Positions 24,501 through 36,400 of a stretch of 64,000 bases of DNA are shown here, piece after piece (the stretch's first letter is position 1; each line of letters begins with the position of its first letter). The stretch lies in NCBI GenBank assembly GCA_964023275.1, contig OZ029915.1, positions 41,533,238-41,597,237 on the forward strand, written 5' to 3'. Both the position numbers and the translations under genes were made by a program. This DNA is from Norana najaformis. Its lineage: Eukaryota > Annelida > Clitellata > Crassiclitellata > Hormogastridae. Below the pieces are notes generated by a model, which made no database searches, was not told the origin of the DNA, and was given only the letters and a program-made list of their open reading frames with translations.

Positions 24501-27500
24501 ATGACTCATGTAGGAGATGATAAATAGATGTAATAAATAGTAAATAAATTTTCATGACTTTATGGATTATACAGTTTTGTTACACTGACTGCTATACTGT
24601 TTCAAACAGGTATAGAAATGACATCACATTTATATCCAACTTATGCAGGAAATATCCAGGAAATCTTATATACATCAGAAACAAAAGAAACCAACAAAGA
24701 TTTTGTAATAATGTAAAAATATCCCAAGAGTTAAGCCTAAATAATTGCTGAATGTGACATATTGCATATTTTTCTTCTTCATCCAGAGGATTGTTGAGCA
24801 TTGAAACTGGCTACCAGAAGAAGTAACATCTGCAACAAGCTTAAACAGTTTCAGAAAAAAGCTTTGACAGTTGGATGGAGAGATATAGGCACTAAAAAGA
24901 CTTATTTAGCCTATTAACTGAAACTGCAACTGTGGCATTGCTTTTAACATGTGATACATACCTTGTCTTCAAGAGTCTGTATTACAATCTTAAGTGATTC
25001 CTTCTGGATATGCCAATCCTAAATATAGAACACAGCTTGACTTGAATCCACAGGTGCTGTTCATCAAATGGAAAAATCAGAATCCAGTAGGACTTTGTTA
25101 ACGATGACTAAATCAAGCATACAACTTTGAAAAAGCTCTAAATATATGCCATAACTTTTCTTGCGTTAAAGATAAGAAGACATTTGTCTTTAAGTTCAAA
25201 GTAAACTGTTTTCAATTTGTGAAATCTGCAACTTTTAGAAACGATTTGAACACTAGCTGTTTGCCTTGTGGAAAGATAACTGCAAATGACTTAATAGTTA
25301 CCACAGGTTCTTTAGGATTTTCTTCTTGTGAAAACTTGTACTGATGGTATAACTTTTCCATTTCCGAATATGTAGCTCTCAGCTCTTCCACATTATCCTG
25401 GTTTTCTCCAACAGATATCTATACAGGAACAACATCAGAAAACAAAGACAGAGATAGCCATTACTGCTACTTTAAGAACAAATTCTTGAGATCATGCTAG
25501 CTCAGAGGACACCTCTGATTAGCTCTGTTGAGAAGGTGCTATACAAATTTACAGTTACAATCACCCAACACAGCCTGGTTTTTGGATTTCTCTGACCTAC
25601 TGGATTTCAACCAGGTTTCTCCAAATGATTACGATTTGTGATAATTATGGTATGTTGCTTTACATTACCCTGCCTTCCTAACCATGGGAATTTTCCACAA
25701 AAAGTCATAGCTCCTCGTAAGTGAAAATACCACTTTCATAAGTTTGGAAACCAGTTATATGTTTTGAAAAGTGATAGACAAATGGCAAATATTAAAAACT
25801 AACCCTGAAAAAATCAATTTATTACAGTCATAATTCATATCATCAGCCTGAACAGTGGAGTCTGCATGCCAGAGGTGGTTTTAGAAACACAGTCTGAAAA
25901 CTGCCTTTGTCTATGCAATTGATTAGCATCATTTCATTAATTAGTAATAACAAGAAGTTAAATCAAGTCAGCATATTATGCCCAACAGTGTTTTAAGTAG
26001 CTCAGACATGCATTACCACATAAAGAAACCGTGAAAATAAAAAAAAACACTCAATTATTGTTGAGGAAAACAATTTTTCACAGATGTTTTGCATATATGT
26101 TCCTGTAACTTGGTTAGTCACAGCCACGGTTTGTAAAGCGTGTTGAATTGCTACAACTATGAATAGCCTCTAGGTGTTGAATATTGAAAAATATATCAAC
26201 AAAAATAAAATGATAATTTACATCAGGAGCAGGAGCAGTAGTACAAGATGAATCAAGCACCTCCAGCTCATCTCCTCCTTCTCCTCCTCCATCCAATCCT
26301 CCTCCTCCATCGTCATAACAAGCACAGTTACTATCATCACCAGCACACTAAGAAACAAACCAACATTACTGTCAAGTCCAAGTATGTCATCGTTCAAGTC
26401 CAAGTATGTCATTGTTCAAGTCCAAGTATGTCATTGTTCAAGTCCAAGTATGTCACTGTTCAAGTTCAAGTACATCATTGTTCAAGTCCAAGTATGTCAC
26501 TGTTCAAGTTCAAGTACGTCATTGTTCAAGTCCAAGTACGTCATTGTTCAAGTCCAAGTACGTCATTGTTCAAGTCCAAGTATGTCATTGTTCAAGTCCA
26601 AGTATGTCATTGTTCAAGTCCAAGTATGTCACTGTTCAAGTCCAAGTACATCATTGTTCAAGTCCAAGTATGTCATTGTTCAAGTCCAAGTATGTCATTG
26701 TTCAAGTCCAAGTATGTCATTGTTCAAGTCCAAGTACGTCATTGTTCAAGTCCAAGTACGTCATTGTTCAAGTCCAAGTATGTCATTGTTCAAGTCCAAG
26801 TATGTAACTGTTCAAGTCCAAGTACATCATTGTTCAAGTCCAAGTATGTCATCGTTCAAGTCCAAGTACGTCATTGTTCAAGTCCAAGTACGTCATTGTT
26901 CAAGTCCAAGTATGTTACTGTTATGCAACTTGGGGTAATGCTATCAGATAAACAGATAAACAATTACAAAGCTCCTTTCAATGCTATTACTAAACCCCTA
27001 AAACATAAGAGTAAATAACTCCAGCTCTCCAAATCCATTTGCTGGAAGGTTCCTAAATGCACTTGCTATAATTTTAAACCTCTTACCTAATTAAGGTCTT
27101 CAAAATAAAATTTTTTCATTAAAAAATAAAACTTTTTCGTTTCATATTTGGCAGTATTGTGTCCTTAAAAATTCTGAATTCAACATATGAAATTACTGTA
27201 TGTTAAATTCAACATTTTTAAGGACACAGTGCTGCCAAATATGAAATGAAAAAGACTAAGCATACATTAAAGTATTCATCAGAAAGTTGAAACTTGGATC
27301 AAACCCAGCCAAATAAATAATCATAATAGAATTTTAAAGATTAATCATTTTTATTATATGCATATAAAGTTTTCTCATCATGGCAGCTGCAACTTACCGC
27401 TTCGTGGTCTTCAAATGGTAGCAAAAATCTAACAGTCTAAAAGACAAATATAATCTTATGGCAGAACTTCATATAGAAAGTAAGTAACACATTTGTGTAC

Positions 27501-30500
27501 AGACCATATGTCCATCAGCTGAATTAGGAATTGTAGGTTCATAGGCTGTTAAGCCATAGGGCCTGGGGTCACTTGACCCCTACTTCTGAGAATACTGGGT
27601 CTTGTGACAGCATTAGACCCCCATATTTTGCCCCATCACCATCTTAGTCAAGCCAGAACTTAAATATTGTGTTTAAGCTTAAATAATAAAAAAACTGAAC
27701 TCTGGCCAACCACAGTAATATAAAATCAGTCCTCATTACCCAGACTTACCATTATTCAGCCAGATCATCTGATTGTCTTCCTCTGGTTCAACCTGAGACT
27801 AGAACTGTTCTCGGTGAACTTTTTAGTTGCTGGGTCGAACTTGGAACTGTCTACCTGTATCTGTTCATTCAGCCCAGTCACTTGTGTCATTTTGTTCTCA
27901 ACTTAAGACTTACATTTTTCAAACTGCTTATCCACCATAGGCTGCTACTCTGTCTAAGCAGACTGACCTTCTGGATATTGACCTAATTGCCGCTTGGCTT
28001 TGTGTGCCATCAGTTGATGCCTTGTGCATTTGAACTGGTGTGATAGAATTGCAAAAGTAAAACTTTATTTAAGATTTCATATTTAATGAGCCATATTGAA
28101 GTTCTAAAATTCAGTTTGAGCTAGCATGGTACATGTTTAACATAAATAAAAATATTTATGTTATTTAAAATATAAAGATTTTCATGAAACCCTCCATAAC
28201 TAAACTACTAAATCAAACAACTTAGAACAACAAACCTTCTTAGGTTTTGATTTCTTCTTCTCCAGCTTTACTCCGGTCTCATGATCTTTCAACTAAAATA
28301 AAATACATTTTGTCAGACTTCATTCAGTTGCCAAAATGCATTAAAAACGAATGAGTAGTAATCATAATCCTGAGATTTCTACAGTGCTCAAAGAAAGCCA
28401 AGTCATGGAAACAAGCTTATTCACAGGCGCTCAGTCAAAACAAAATTGCAGGCAGGTAAGTAAGGTCAGTGTCGGTGCCAGGTCAAGATCCAAAAGTCAC
28501 ACAAGTAAACAGGCACAGGCATATGAATGAATGCTGTACAATGACTGTATAGTCTTAATTCTGCTAATTTTCAATGATTTTATCAGGTTAGACCAATCAT
28601 TATTGCTGTCCAACTGAACAGACACCATGCCATTTAGGTTTCCTAGACACAAATCTCTGAAATATTGTTACTAGGATTCAAATCCAGAGGCACAAAACAA
28701 GAAAACATAAAACACCATCAGTTTTAAGTCGTTCAGAAGACACTTCATTTGTGTTAGAACCACTGCGTTATACAGAGTACATTCAGTAGCCAATTCTTTG
28801 TAACATCCTCTTAAAAGCTTTGATGACATCCCCACACAGTAATAACATCTTACTGTTCTGTAAGTCTACAACCCGTGCACTGAAGAATTTCTGCCTTTTG
28901 GTTTCTTAAATAATTTATACCTTTTATATCTGTAGCCTCGAGCCGCCTTGTTTGGTGCTAATTCAAAGAACCTCTCCCACTGCAATGCCTCCTTTCCAGT
29001 GATAATCTTATAAGCTTAAATCAACTCTCAGGTTATTCTTTCTATGGTTATTAGCCCACAGCTTCTCAGCCTTCCTTAAATGCTATTCAAGTATCTAGGT
29101 AGTAAAATAAATATAAACTAAATTTACAGAATAAATCTATTCTGTAGGAACAAATATTCAAAAAAAACATAATTAGCAGATGTGTTTAAAGTTAACAATA
29201 AAATTGCTCAGTCTAAGTCTCGAACCTGTCTTTGTAAATATTCAAGATCAGCTGTAAGATTGCTAATTCCAGTTGAGGTCATGAGACCATTCAGTCGCCT
29301 GATCTCACCTTTCGCTGACTTCATTTCAATATTCTAAATTCAAAAGAATGTCTTTTCATGAAATATCAGAACTAGCCAATGGCCCACTTATTAATTTTCC
29401 AACTGTCATTTCCAGAACTCCAAAGTACTGCCACATGTTCCCTTTCTTTAAACATTAAAAAATCCTTCATGACTAAAGATCTGTCACAAATAAATTAAAT
29501 TTTTTTCGCTAAAAAGGTTCTATATTGGCAGGTAGACAAAGTGAAGAGTGATGTATTCACACAGCGGCAGAATGGTTATCTCCAGCCAATAAAGTAGTCA
29601 AGCCTGGCCTCAGAGGGTTAGGTGTGGGGAACTTCAGCAAGTATTTAATAAACAATTGTTTAGTGCTAGCAACTGATATGTGTACAAAATTATTGGTTTA
29701 AGGAGTACAAGAATTTTAAAATAAGCTCCTATATAATGGAAGATTAACTTGAACAATCTAGAATGTGAAAGAACAAATCTGTTCTACAAGAAAAACAAGA
29801 AATCTATAATTTTCATTTCGGCTGCAGTTACTGTCACAGTAGCAGAAGAATTGTAAATGTGTTACTACTGACCAGTGCATTGTTTTGTTCAACCACAGCA
29901 CTAACTCTTTGCTCCAGTACTTTGTTGATGGTCTTTAGCGCGTTGTTTTTTTCTGTAAATCCAATGCTCACTGAGGCCACGTGTTTCAGCTGCTTCTCAA
30001 TTTCGTACAGTTTCCTTTGCTGAAAAACAGAATGAAAAACAAAAAGGCTGTAAATAAGAATTAAATCTATTAGCTACAGTCAAATAAAAGTACAAAAATG
30101 TTTTTAACACATAAAATGTCTATCTGTATTACAACGCGTTCTTACAATTGTTGTCAAAAACATGCATGAAGCTGATGCTGAAAATTGTTTCATTAAGCTA
30201 AACATCCTAAAAAATTGACTCAATTAGTAGCCTTTACATTTGTGTGTTCATGCACTGCTATCAAGATGAACTGTTGCCCTCAGGCTTTGATGGCTACTGG
30301 TGCTTCATAAATACTTCTGATCCTCACTCCCATGGCCAATTTGCTTGCACCCAGCTATTTAATATTAAAACTGCAAGTCCATCAGAATGGAAAGTGCTAC
30401 CAGCATCCATTCTTCTATATATATATATATATTCTATTGTATTTGCAAATTTAAATATCCCCTCTTACAGAATAAACTACTCGGGGATGCTCCTGGCATA

Positions 30501-33300
30501 ACAGCCCCAAGGAAACAGGCGAGTCTAAAGGAAGAGTTGCAACAATCCCACTTCCCACAGTCACCTGAGCTCAAACAGTAAATGTAAGATTGTTCCAAAG
30601 TAATGGACCCATCACCAAGACAGCCTTAAGTTGTGTCATGGAAATCCTCACCTAGGGAACAAGCAGCTGAATAATGAAAGAATGGACACTGGTAGATTTA
30701 ACACATATCCCACATCTATACTGATTATTTAGAAATGAAACAGTATTGGAATCAACAAGTTTAAATATAGAGAAGTAAAATATAAAGTTCAGCAACAGAA
30801 TACAGATAATCACAAATGCAACAGTAAGGAATGCTTCCTGGCAGCAATGGGAACATGCTCTTGACTGTACACATATGCTGGATATAAACGTAAATGCGAC
30901 TGTAGACAAAATACTCTGCCCTGACTTTACATTCATCGAAAATAATAGACCAAAGGACATAAAAAAGCAATAAAAAGAAGGCAAAGAATGTCTTCTATCT
31001 CTTTTTTCCACCACTAATCTTCTGTCTGTTGCTCCCACTTACTTCTCTCCTGTCTGTCTGTCTGTCTGTGTCCTTCTGTCTGTCTGCCTCCCTCTTGTGA
31101 GTTATATTCAGCATATGCAGCTGTATTGCTTGCCAAAGTATGTCTGTCAGCCTGCACGTCTCTTGGTGGTTTATATTTGAACTACAGGTATTCAACAGCT
31201 ACAGACAAGGAAATACTTCATGATAAAAGCCTACATAATTATTAGGGTGTCAATTGATGCTTTCCATAGGCAGCAGTAAATTATACTCCACTCATCATAT
31301 CTGATGGATGAGAATAGTTCCTTTGTTATGACCGGCTTTCCTCAACATGCTACACGACCTCTGATCTCTGCAGCCAGAGCCATGGTTACCTACGGCAGCA
31401 AGGCGAAGTTTCCCTCTGCCTGGTGAGTAAACACCAAGGCAGATGGTTGCTGCAGTAGATGAGGCAAATATGCGAAGCCATTGTAAATAAAGAACTGTGT
31501 ATTCTCGCTGAGTCAGAGCACTTCAGAACATCACCAGAGCTGCCATGAATCAAAGATTACACAGAAGCAGTTTCCCAGAGGGCCGCACTGGGCCCATGGC
31601 AGGCCTTCATTGTACTCCACAGAAGTGGGTCAGATGTCAGGGTGTCTGTTAAGTTCTAGTACAAAAGGTTCAAATTCAACTTTGACATGCAAGCCAATGT
31701 AATCCCATCTTGGATTTTAACAAGGTATGCTTTTTAAAATGCATTAACCAACATAAATTCCAATAAGCACAGATTTCTTGTTAGTATTTTTGATCACTGC
31801 TGGATAATTTATAAAATGCCTTATAGTAAATTATGTAATACTCATGAGAAAAATAATTTTGAGTCTCAACATATACATTCCATTATTTCCATTATTTAAA
31901 CGAGCTCTCAAAAGCAACTCACAAGGCTAAAATTTGGTAGACTTCCTCCTTGGTTGATCACTTCTGCAGTGTCTCCAGCTGAGGAAAACCTCTTTTCCCA
32001 AGATTCAATTTCTTTTGACAGGCTAACAAGTTCAGCAAGGCCAATGGATCCATTATCTGGCAGACACTTAGCAATGGATCTGCTGCTGACGGAATGATTT
32101 CCTTTCAAGGCAGCCATCGCCTGGTCCTTTGCTTTCAGCTGTTCAAGCTAAGTATCAGTGACATACAGTAATAAGAAATTCAAAATCATCTATTTGTGAA
32201 AACTAATCTGTCCTAGACTCCATGTGTAAACAAAAATTAAAATACCCTCAATGCAATGAAAACACTTCATCAAAGTACCTTACAATTTACAATGAAAAAT
32301 ACATGGCAAATTTGAAGTCATGATTTAAGACTTTTTACCTGGCCTATCCCATACACAGATTATTATTATTATTTCTGCATTTATTAAACACAACTATCTA
32401 CCCAAAAGCACCAGTCGATGGTACTGAACAATTATAAGTAAAGTACTTGCTCAAAGTCCCTACAAAGTAACCGCCTAAGGGGAGTTTCAAACCTGCACTT
32501 TGGGTTACATGCTGAGTGCTCTATCCCACTGGAGCATGGGTGGGCTACTATGCCCCATAGTTGGCTATCATGGGCTATGATTCACTTCAAAGTGACCATC
32601 TGCCTTGTTGTTTAACAATAGTAGCACTTATAGAGAGAGTCTCCAGATCAGATTAGGCAAAATATTGCAAGTAATAAAACAGACAATAAATTCTTACAAG
32701 TTTTTTAATTTCTATATTTGCATCTCTGTTAACTTTTGCAATTTCATTTCGACTAGTTTCCTGAAGCAGTCGAAGCTCGTTAGTCCGTTGCTTTTCTGCT
32801 TCCATAGCAGACGACAGAGCATCTTCAGTCTGTTTCTTGGAAGCACTTAGTTCCTTTATTTCTTGGAGCAACTTGGATCGCTCCAGCTCGAAAGCTGCAC
32901 GTGCCGAAGTAGACAAGCCACGTTTGAATAGTTCCTCTTTCAGGTCATCCTGACATTTGACAAGGTCCTTTTTGATCTTGTTAGCTTCTTTGTCTTTCTG
33001 TTTCACGACCTTGACAATGTCAGATTTGTGTTTGCACTGCAGGATCTCAGTTTCCCGTTCTTTCTCCTGGTGCAGTTTTGCCACCATCTCCTTCAAGGAC
33101 ATGGCAGCCTTGTTCCGTTCCTGTTCCCGGGCCAGCTGAACTTCGTAGGTCTTCTCACGCCGTAACCGTCGGACGCATTTCTTCTCCGCATCAAGTTCAG
33201 ATCGGAGGTGGACGATAGCTGCTTTCAGGCTGTCCACAGTCTCTTCAGAGGAATGATTACTTCCACTGGCAATTGTTCGTCTTCTGTTATTGTTTGCCAT
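18536..33300 (-). CDS. JAKMIP-like coiled-coil protein, 16 exons, about 1327 aa
   Basis: Vertebrate JAKMIPs bind microtubules, JAK/TYK2 kinases and the GABA-B receptor. Exons in order: 32698-33300, 31923-32147, 29873-30019, 29226-29333, 28236-28292, 27398-27436, 26222-26347, 25302-25418, 24962-25018, 24242-24355, 23440-23703, 21763-22359, 20568-21425, 20169-20250, 19483-19880, 18536-18727. All introns are GT-AG, and all are phase 0 except the one between exons 14 and 15 (phase 1). Residues 1-201 align with the JAKMIP N-terminal coiled coil (AFELERSKLLQEIKELSAS). DQNEELEFQILELE (513-526) matches the conserved DQNELLEFRVLELE block. Exon 6 resembles the FFGFDEE segment. Exon 13 is a long coiled coil (819-1104). 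Exon 7 is Gly/Asp-rich, exon 15 is acidic and Ser-rich, and the last 63 aa are unrecognised. The protein is about 500 aa longer than vertebrate JAKMIPs. The ATG at 33300 starts MANNNRRR. A strong donor (AAG|GTAAGA at 18568) inside exon 16 means the C terminus may be alternatively spliced. Confidence 0.82.
22659..22990 (-). mobile_element. MITE (GGTCGTCC family) in JAKMIP-like intron 11
   Basis: The left end GGTTGTCCATAAGGGAAGTC and the right end, read inward as GGCCATCCACTAAGGACATC, form terminal inverted repeats. The interior aligns, in reverse orientation, with the copy at 44165-44489 over its full length, including TGCAAAAACATCTACTTTGG and AATACTAAGGC. No coding capacity is present, so it is a nonautonomous DNA transposon. 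The superfamily and target-site duplication could not be fixed. Confidence 0.65.
24560..24895 (+). mobile_element. decayed LINE reverse transcriptase C-terminal fragment
   Basis: With stops ignored, the plus strand at 24792-24890 reads NWLPEEVTSATSLNSFRKKL, the W-N-x-LP...SxNxFKxxLD signature at the end of CR1-like ORF2. Several stops show it is dead. It lies antisense within the JAKMIP-like intron between exons 9 and 10. Confidence 0.5.
26372..26921. repeat. 22-bp minisatellite, 25 copies, in JAKMIP-like intron 6
   Basis: 550 bp equal exactly 25 units of TCAAGTCCAAGTATGTCATT plus GT. Variants occur at a few positions (TATG/TACG/TACA, CATT/CACT/CATC, TCC/TTC). Because 22 mod 3 is 1, all three plus frames stay open with a 66-bp (22-residue) protein period. 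The long frames of up to 256 aa are therefore artefacts. The array ends 24 bp from the 3' splice site of exon 7 on the minus strand. Confidence 0.95.
27132..27254. repeat. about 120-bp imperfect palindrome (foldback element)
   Basis: The left arm from 27132 (CTTTTTCGTTTCATATTTGG) pairs with the right arm ending at 27254 over about 56 bp with roughly six mismatches, leaving a loop of about 11 nt. Transcribed within JAKMIP-like intron 6 it would form a long hairpin. It is probably a foldback MITE, or less likely a small-RNA precursor. Confidence 0.8.
27740..28035 (+). mobile_element. LINE family B 3' end
   Basis: Shares the block CTTCTGGATATTGACCT, then TTGATG, then CTTGTGCAT with the minus-strand copy at 37765-38215. 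It also shares an upstream frame-broken segment equivalent to AGPKFWNSFPVS. This is a 5'-truncated, heavily decayed CR1/L2-type copy, antisense to the host JAKMIP-like gene. Confidence 0.6.
28358..28505 (-). mobile_element. LINE family A 3' end, minus
   Basis: Minus-strand copy recognised by TTTCTACAGTGCTCAAAGAA, GCTTATTCACAGGCGCTCAG and GGTCAAGATCCAAAAGTCA on the plus strand. It is diverged and lies in the JAKMIP-like intron 4. Confidence 0.65.
28760..29100 (-). mobile_element. LINE reverse transcriptase C-terminal fragment, third type
   Basis: The minus strand reads KEALQWERFFELAPNKAARG, followed after one frameshift by FSARVVD. This is the (R)GDLIxxYKIxxG...FF.....RG...K...FS.RVV.LWN pattern of LINE C termini. 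Frameshifts and stops are present. It is in sense with the JAKMIP-like gene, in intron 4. Confidence 0.6.
30240..30430 (+). mobile_element. possible LINE C-terminal remnant
   Basis: The frame FMHCYQDELLPSGFDGYW resembles the FM(Y/H)K-Y...LP..F segment near the end of some LINE ORF2 proteins. It is short and diverged. A (TA) run at 30417-30432 follows. Treat as tentative. Confidence 0.3.
31030..31100. repeat. (TGTC)n microsatellite
   Basis: TGTCTGTCTG tract on the plus strand. The rest of the intron, 31100-31920, shows nothing recognisable. Confidence 0.8.
32345..32565 (-). mobile_element. tRNA-derived SINE, minus strand
   Basis: Read on the minus strand from 32545: CCAGTGGGATAGAGCACTCA (A-box-like) and then GCAGGTTTGAAACTCC (B-box-like). 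A body follows, with an ATT-repeat end at 32362-32372. tRNA structure is decayed. It lies in sense with the JAKMIP-like gene, in intron 1. Confidence 0.5.
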
Positions 33301-35749
33301 TGCTTCTATTGTCCTTCGGCTAATTAGATTAACTTGGAATTGGAAGAGCAATGGCAAACTCTGGAGTTTTACTTCGGCACGTGGTTCTCTTGTACTTCTT
33401 AAGTGGCTGCAAAGATCAGAAACCAGAATAACAATTACTGCCCAAACTCACTCAGATGTCATTTGTTGTTAAGAAGATTATTTGCTTAGAAAACAGAAGT
33501 TAAGTGACCTATTTTGGTTAGAAGCTTACATCAATATCACGATGAAATCCATGCTGGCTGCATATGGGATGAAGATATAGAGGATCTTTGACTAGTAATC
33601 AGTTTTTTGACATTGTAACTTAAATTTCCTTCATAGTTGAACAATCGTTTATGAAAACTTTGCATTTCTTCAACACCCTAAAAGCCAAGCTAAGAGTCAC
33701 AACCCAGAAGTTAGACAGGCAGACATACAGGCAGCCAAGATCAGGATATTAGGACAGTGGAGCTTGCTTGCCAGATTTGCTAAGACTGTTAAAGCTTGGG
33801 CATAGATGAAGTAGTGTTTACATGTTCATTGACACATCAAAATCTTTTCTGTCTGCATAAGTGAAAACCAGGATTGGCTAAATCTCCTAAACAATCCTTA
33901 GACTAAACTTCCTGTAAGTATCGTGGAAACAACCCATAAATTAATCAATATTTCTTTGCCAGTTAAATAAGTACTATTATTTGCACTCATAATTATTCTG
34001 CACTGCTTGGGTTGTTTGTTTTTAGTCTGAATGGTAATCAGTTAGCCCACCCCCAACTGCACTAGTTTCCCTGGCTTCACAGCTGCATTTAGAAGCCATA
34101 CTGCTTTTACTGAAGCCATGATCTGGCGTTTTGAGAGCCAGATACTGAGCTGTATCACGCAGTGGTAGCCGGCACAGGTTCAGTCAACCTCTCACTCAGA
34201 CTGTGCATTATATTAAGCATTAAAAGCCTTGCAGTGGAGGCTGAAGTTGGCAAAATGCCCAACACCAAAGCCAGTAATTTTCCTTCGATTGTACAACCAA
34301 CACCAGCGTCTTATTTTAAAACATGCAATTTCTGCCTAGAGACTGAAAAGAATCTAACCTCTACAGCTCTGTTATAATAACGTGCTAATTGTCAACTTCT
34401 ATCTGAAAATCTGGTGAAAAGTAGAAATTTAATCTGGATCTGATTAAAGCCCAATTTTGTTGATTAACAAATGGAATGTTAAAATGCTATTGCTTTTACA
34501 TTCACGATTCACGGCCTTAGTCCTTCTTAGTTGGACATAAGTTGTACATTAAAAATATCCAACTTACGCCTGACAAATGTCTGCAACTTATAAATTAAAG
34601 GTCACTGTTTGTTGCTGGCTATTGCATTTCCATGCCCAGTGGCCTTAGTCCTATTAATAATCATTTGTAAGTCCACCTGGCATCAAGTCTTCAGTGCCTC
34701 CTTTTGCTGGAACACATTATCACTAGTCTGGGCATCATTCAGTCTTTAACCAATTCATTTCACACTAATATATAACCAGAAAAACTGCTTGTGTTCTGAC
34801 TTCAGATGAACCAATACAGGTCTTCATAACACCAATCTCCCTTGTTATGTTTGATTCCTGACTGCTCTCCATATCTTCCCAAACAATAACTTTATTAAAT
34901 AACTACTTCAGCTCTTCTGCTGCACATAATCATAAATTCCTTTTCACAATTCATTTATTCGTATATTTAGCTTAGCTCTCTCCTCTCTTTATGTCGTAAT
35001 TAATAAACTGTTATAGTTTCTATAATAGTCTTGGCCGTTTTGAAATTAAAGTTGCTTAACTATGAGTAACTAACTATGAGTAATTTTAACTGACACTTTG
35101 ATCTAGAAAGTGGGGTATCAATTTCTTTTCCTCCTTTCCTCTTTCTTATAATCATTATTGTTTTACCAAAAGTATGAAAAATCCCTGGAGAGCATAAAGT
35201 TTATGCTAAATTTAATGCCTATTATTTATTAACGGTATGAAAATGTACGGGATCTGGTACCACAGTACAAAACGTGGGGTACAAGTACCCCAGTTCCCCG
35301 AAAATTACACCAATTACCAGAATATCTGGACATTAGCGCAACAATTAAAGTTTTTCATCATAACATTTTTAAAGTTGAAATACATGAAAGTGAGTGAAAA
35401 AATACTTCAGTAAGTTGCTCATATGTGCAGCTGAACTTAAGATTTTTACTGCCGTGAGTTACCAATAATGACTAACAAGTGAAGTTTCAATAAATGTTTG
35501 GCCACATTAGCTTCAGATACAATCTATTATTTAAATAGTTGAATAAGCCTAATGTAAGGCATCCCTGTATTTCCAAGTGGTCCATCTGCAATGTCTTAAT
35601 AGTTATCAGACACCTAGACAGCTTAGAAGCAGAAGCTGAAAGGGGAAAAGAGATAGACACAGGATTTGCATCATAATAAAGCTAGGAGCTCTATCACTTA
35701 AATCCACCACTGCATAAAGTCTAAAAGGACTTGTGCTACATTTGTGTAA
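33301..35749. other. intergenic, upstream of JAKMIP-like gene; nothing recognised
   Basis: AT-rich. It probably contains the 5' UTR or promoter of the JAKMIP-like gene, but I cannot place a start site. A minus-strand donor-like GACAAG|GTATTT at 37140-37147 could end a distant noncoding first exon, which is unproven. No coding exon seen. Confidence 0.4.
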
Positions 35750-36400
35750 GTTAATGGAGTATTCTAAGTACTTTATTTTGAGCTTTTGAAGCATCATATC
35801 ATGCTTTCCGCTGAAATTCTGGTTTTGATTTTGTTATGGCAGCAAATTACATTCAAAACTGTTTATTATTTGCATAACAAGTATTTGTAAGTTCTTTGAT
35901 TGAAAAAGAATAACAACAATAATAGAGATATATGCCTTATGATTTACAAAGCAGGATGTAGAGATACTCGATGCTTTTAACTGCGGAATGCAATTACTTT
36001 GGAAATTCAACTTGCCAGACTGAAGATCAACTTGTTGCTTGCAGTCATAATAAAAATGTACAATGTGTTGATTGGACTAAGTTTATACGATAATTGACCT
36101 GAACAATTATTGTTCAATAGAAGTAATTTGCTCTTGCAAAATTTTTGTATATCCATTTTAATTAAATCATTTTGAGTTGAGGAAAAGTTGAATTTGCTCC
36201 AAGACTGCCATATTTGGTGCTAATACATCAAACCACCACCTATCTACCATAGGATTTAAGGAATGCTTTTTTCAAAACATCTTGCTTTGCATTTTTACCC
36301 TACAGGTCAATGAGGTAAACATTGATTCATCTCAGGTGAAAAGAGAATGCTATCTTGAATATGATGTGCAGCTGGCATTTCTAAAGAGAATAAAAAAGTC
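35750..36400 (+). pseudogene. decayed duplicate of F-box-ARP intron 3 end and exon 4
   Basis: This 650-bp block aligns in direct orientation with about 42030-42657, the end of intron 3 plus most of exon 4 of the F-box/actin-related gene, with scattered substitutions. The acceptor TACCCTACAG is retained at 36296-36305. The exon copy (VNEVNIDSSQVKRECYL) runs to about 36395 and then diverges before the donor into a TAG. No copies of the other exons were seen nearby, so this is a segmental duplication fragment and not a second gene. Confidence 0.85.

Noticed and set aside
26372-26921. Resemblance to a CRISPR array
   Set aside because: The units are contiguous with no unique spacers and sit in a eukaryotic intron, so it is a minisatellite.
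26248-27018. Long plus-strand open frames of up to 256 aa with SKYVIVQVQV-type repeats
   Set aside because: Produced by the 22-bp minisatellite, whose unit lacks stops in all three frames. They are intronic and antisense to the JAKMIP-like gene.
30652-31038. 128-aa minus-strand frame in a JAKMIP-like intron
   Set aside because: Low-complexity hydrophobic sequence without splice signals matching the gene's frame and without a recognised domain.
33301-33357. N-terminal extension of the JAKMIP-like protein upstream of the ATG at 33300
   Set aside because: The frame stays open upstream but has no ATG. The extension would need a TTG start.
35750-36400. A second, complete F-box-ARP gene upstream
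   Set aside because: Only the exon 4 region and its intron are present. No F-box or other ARP exon was seen between 33.3 and 38.5 kb.
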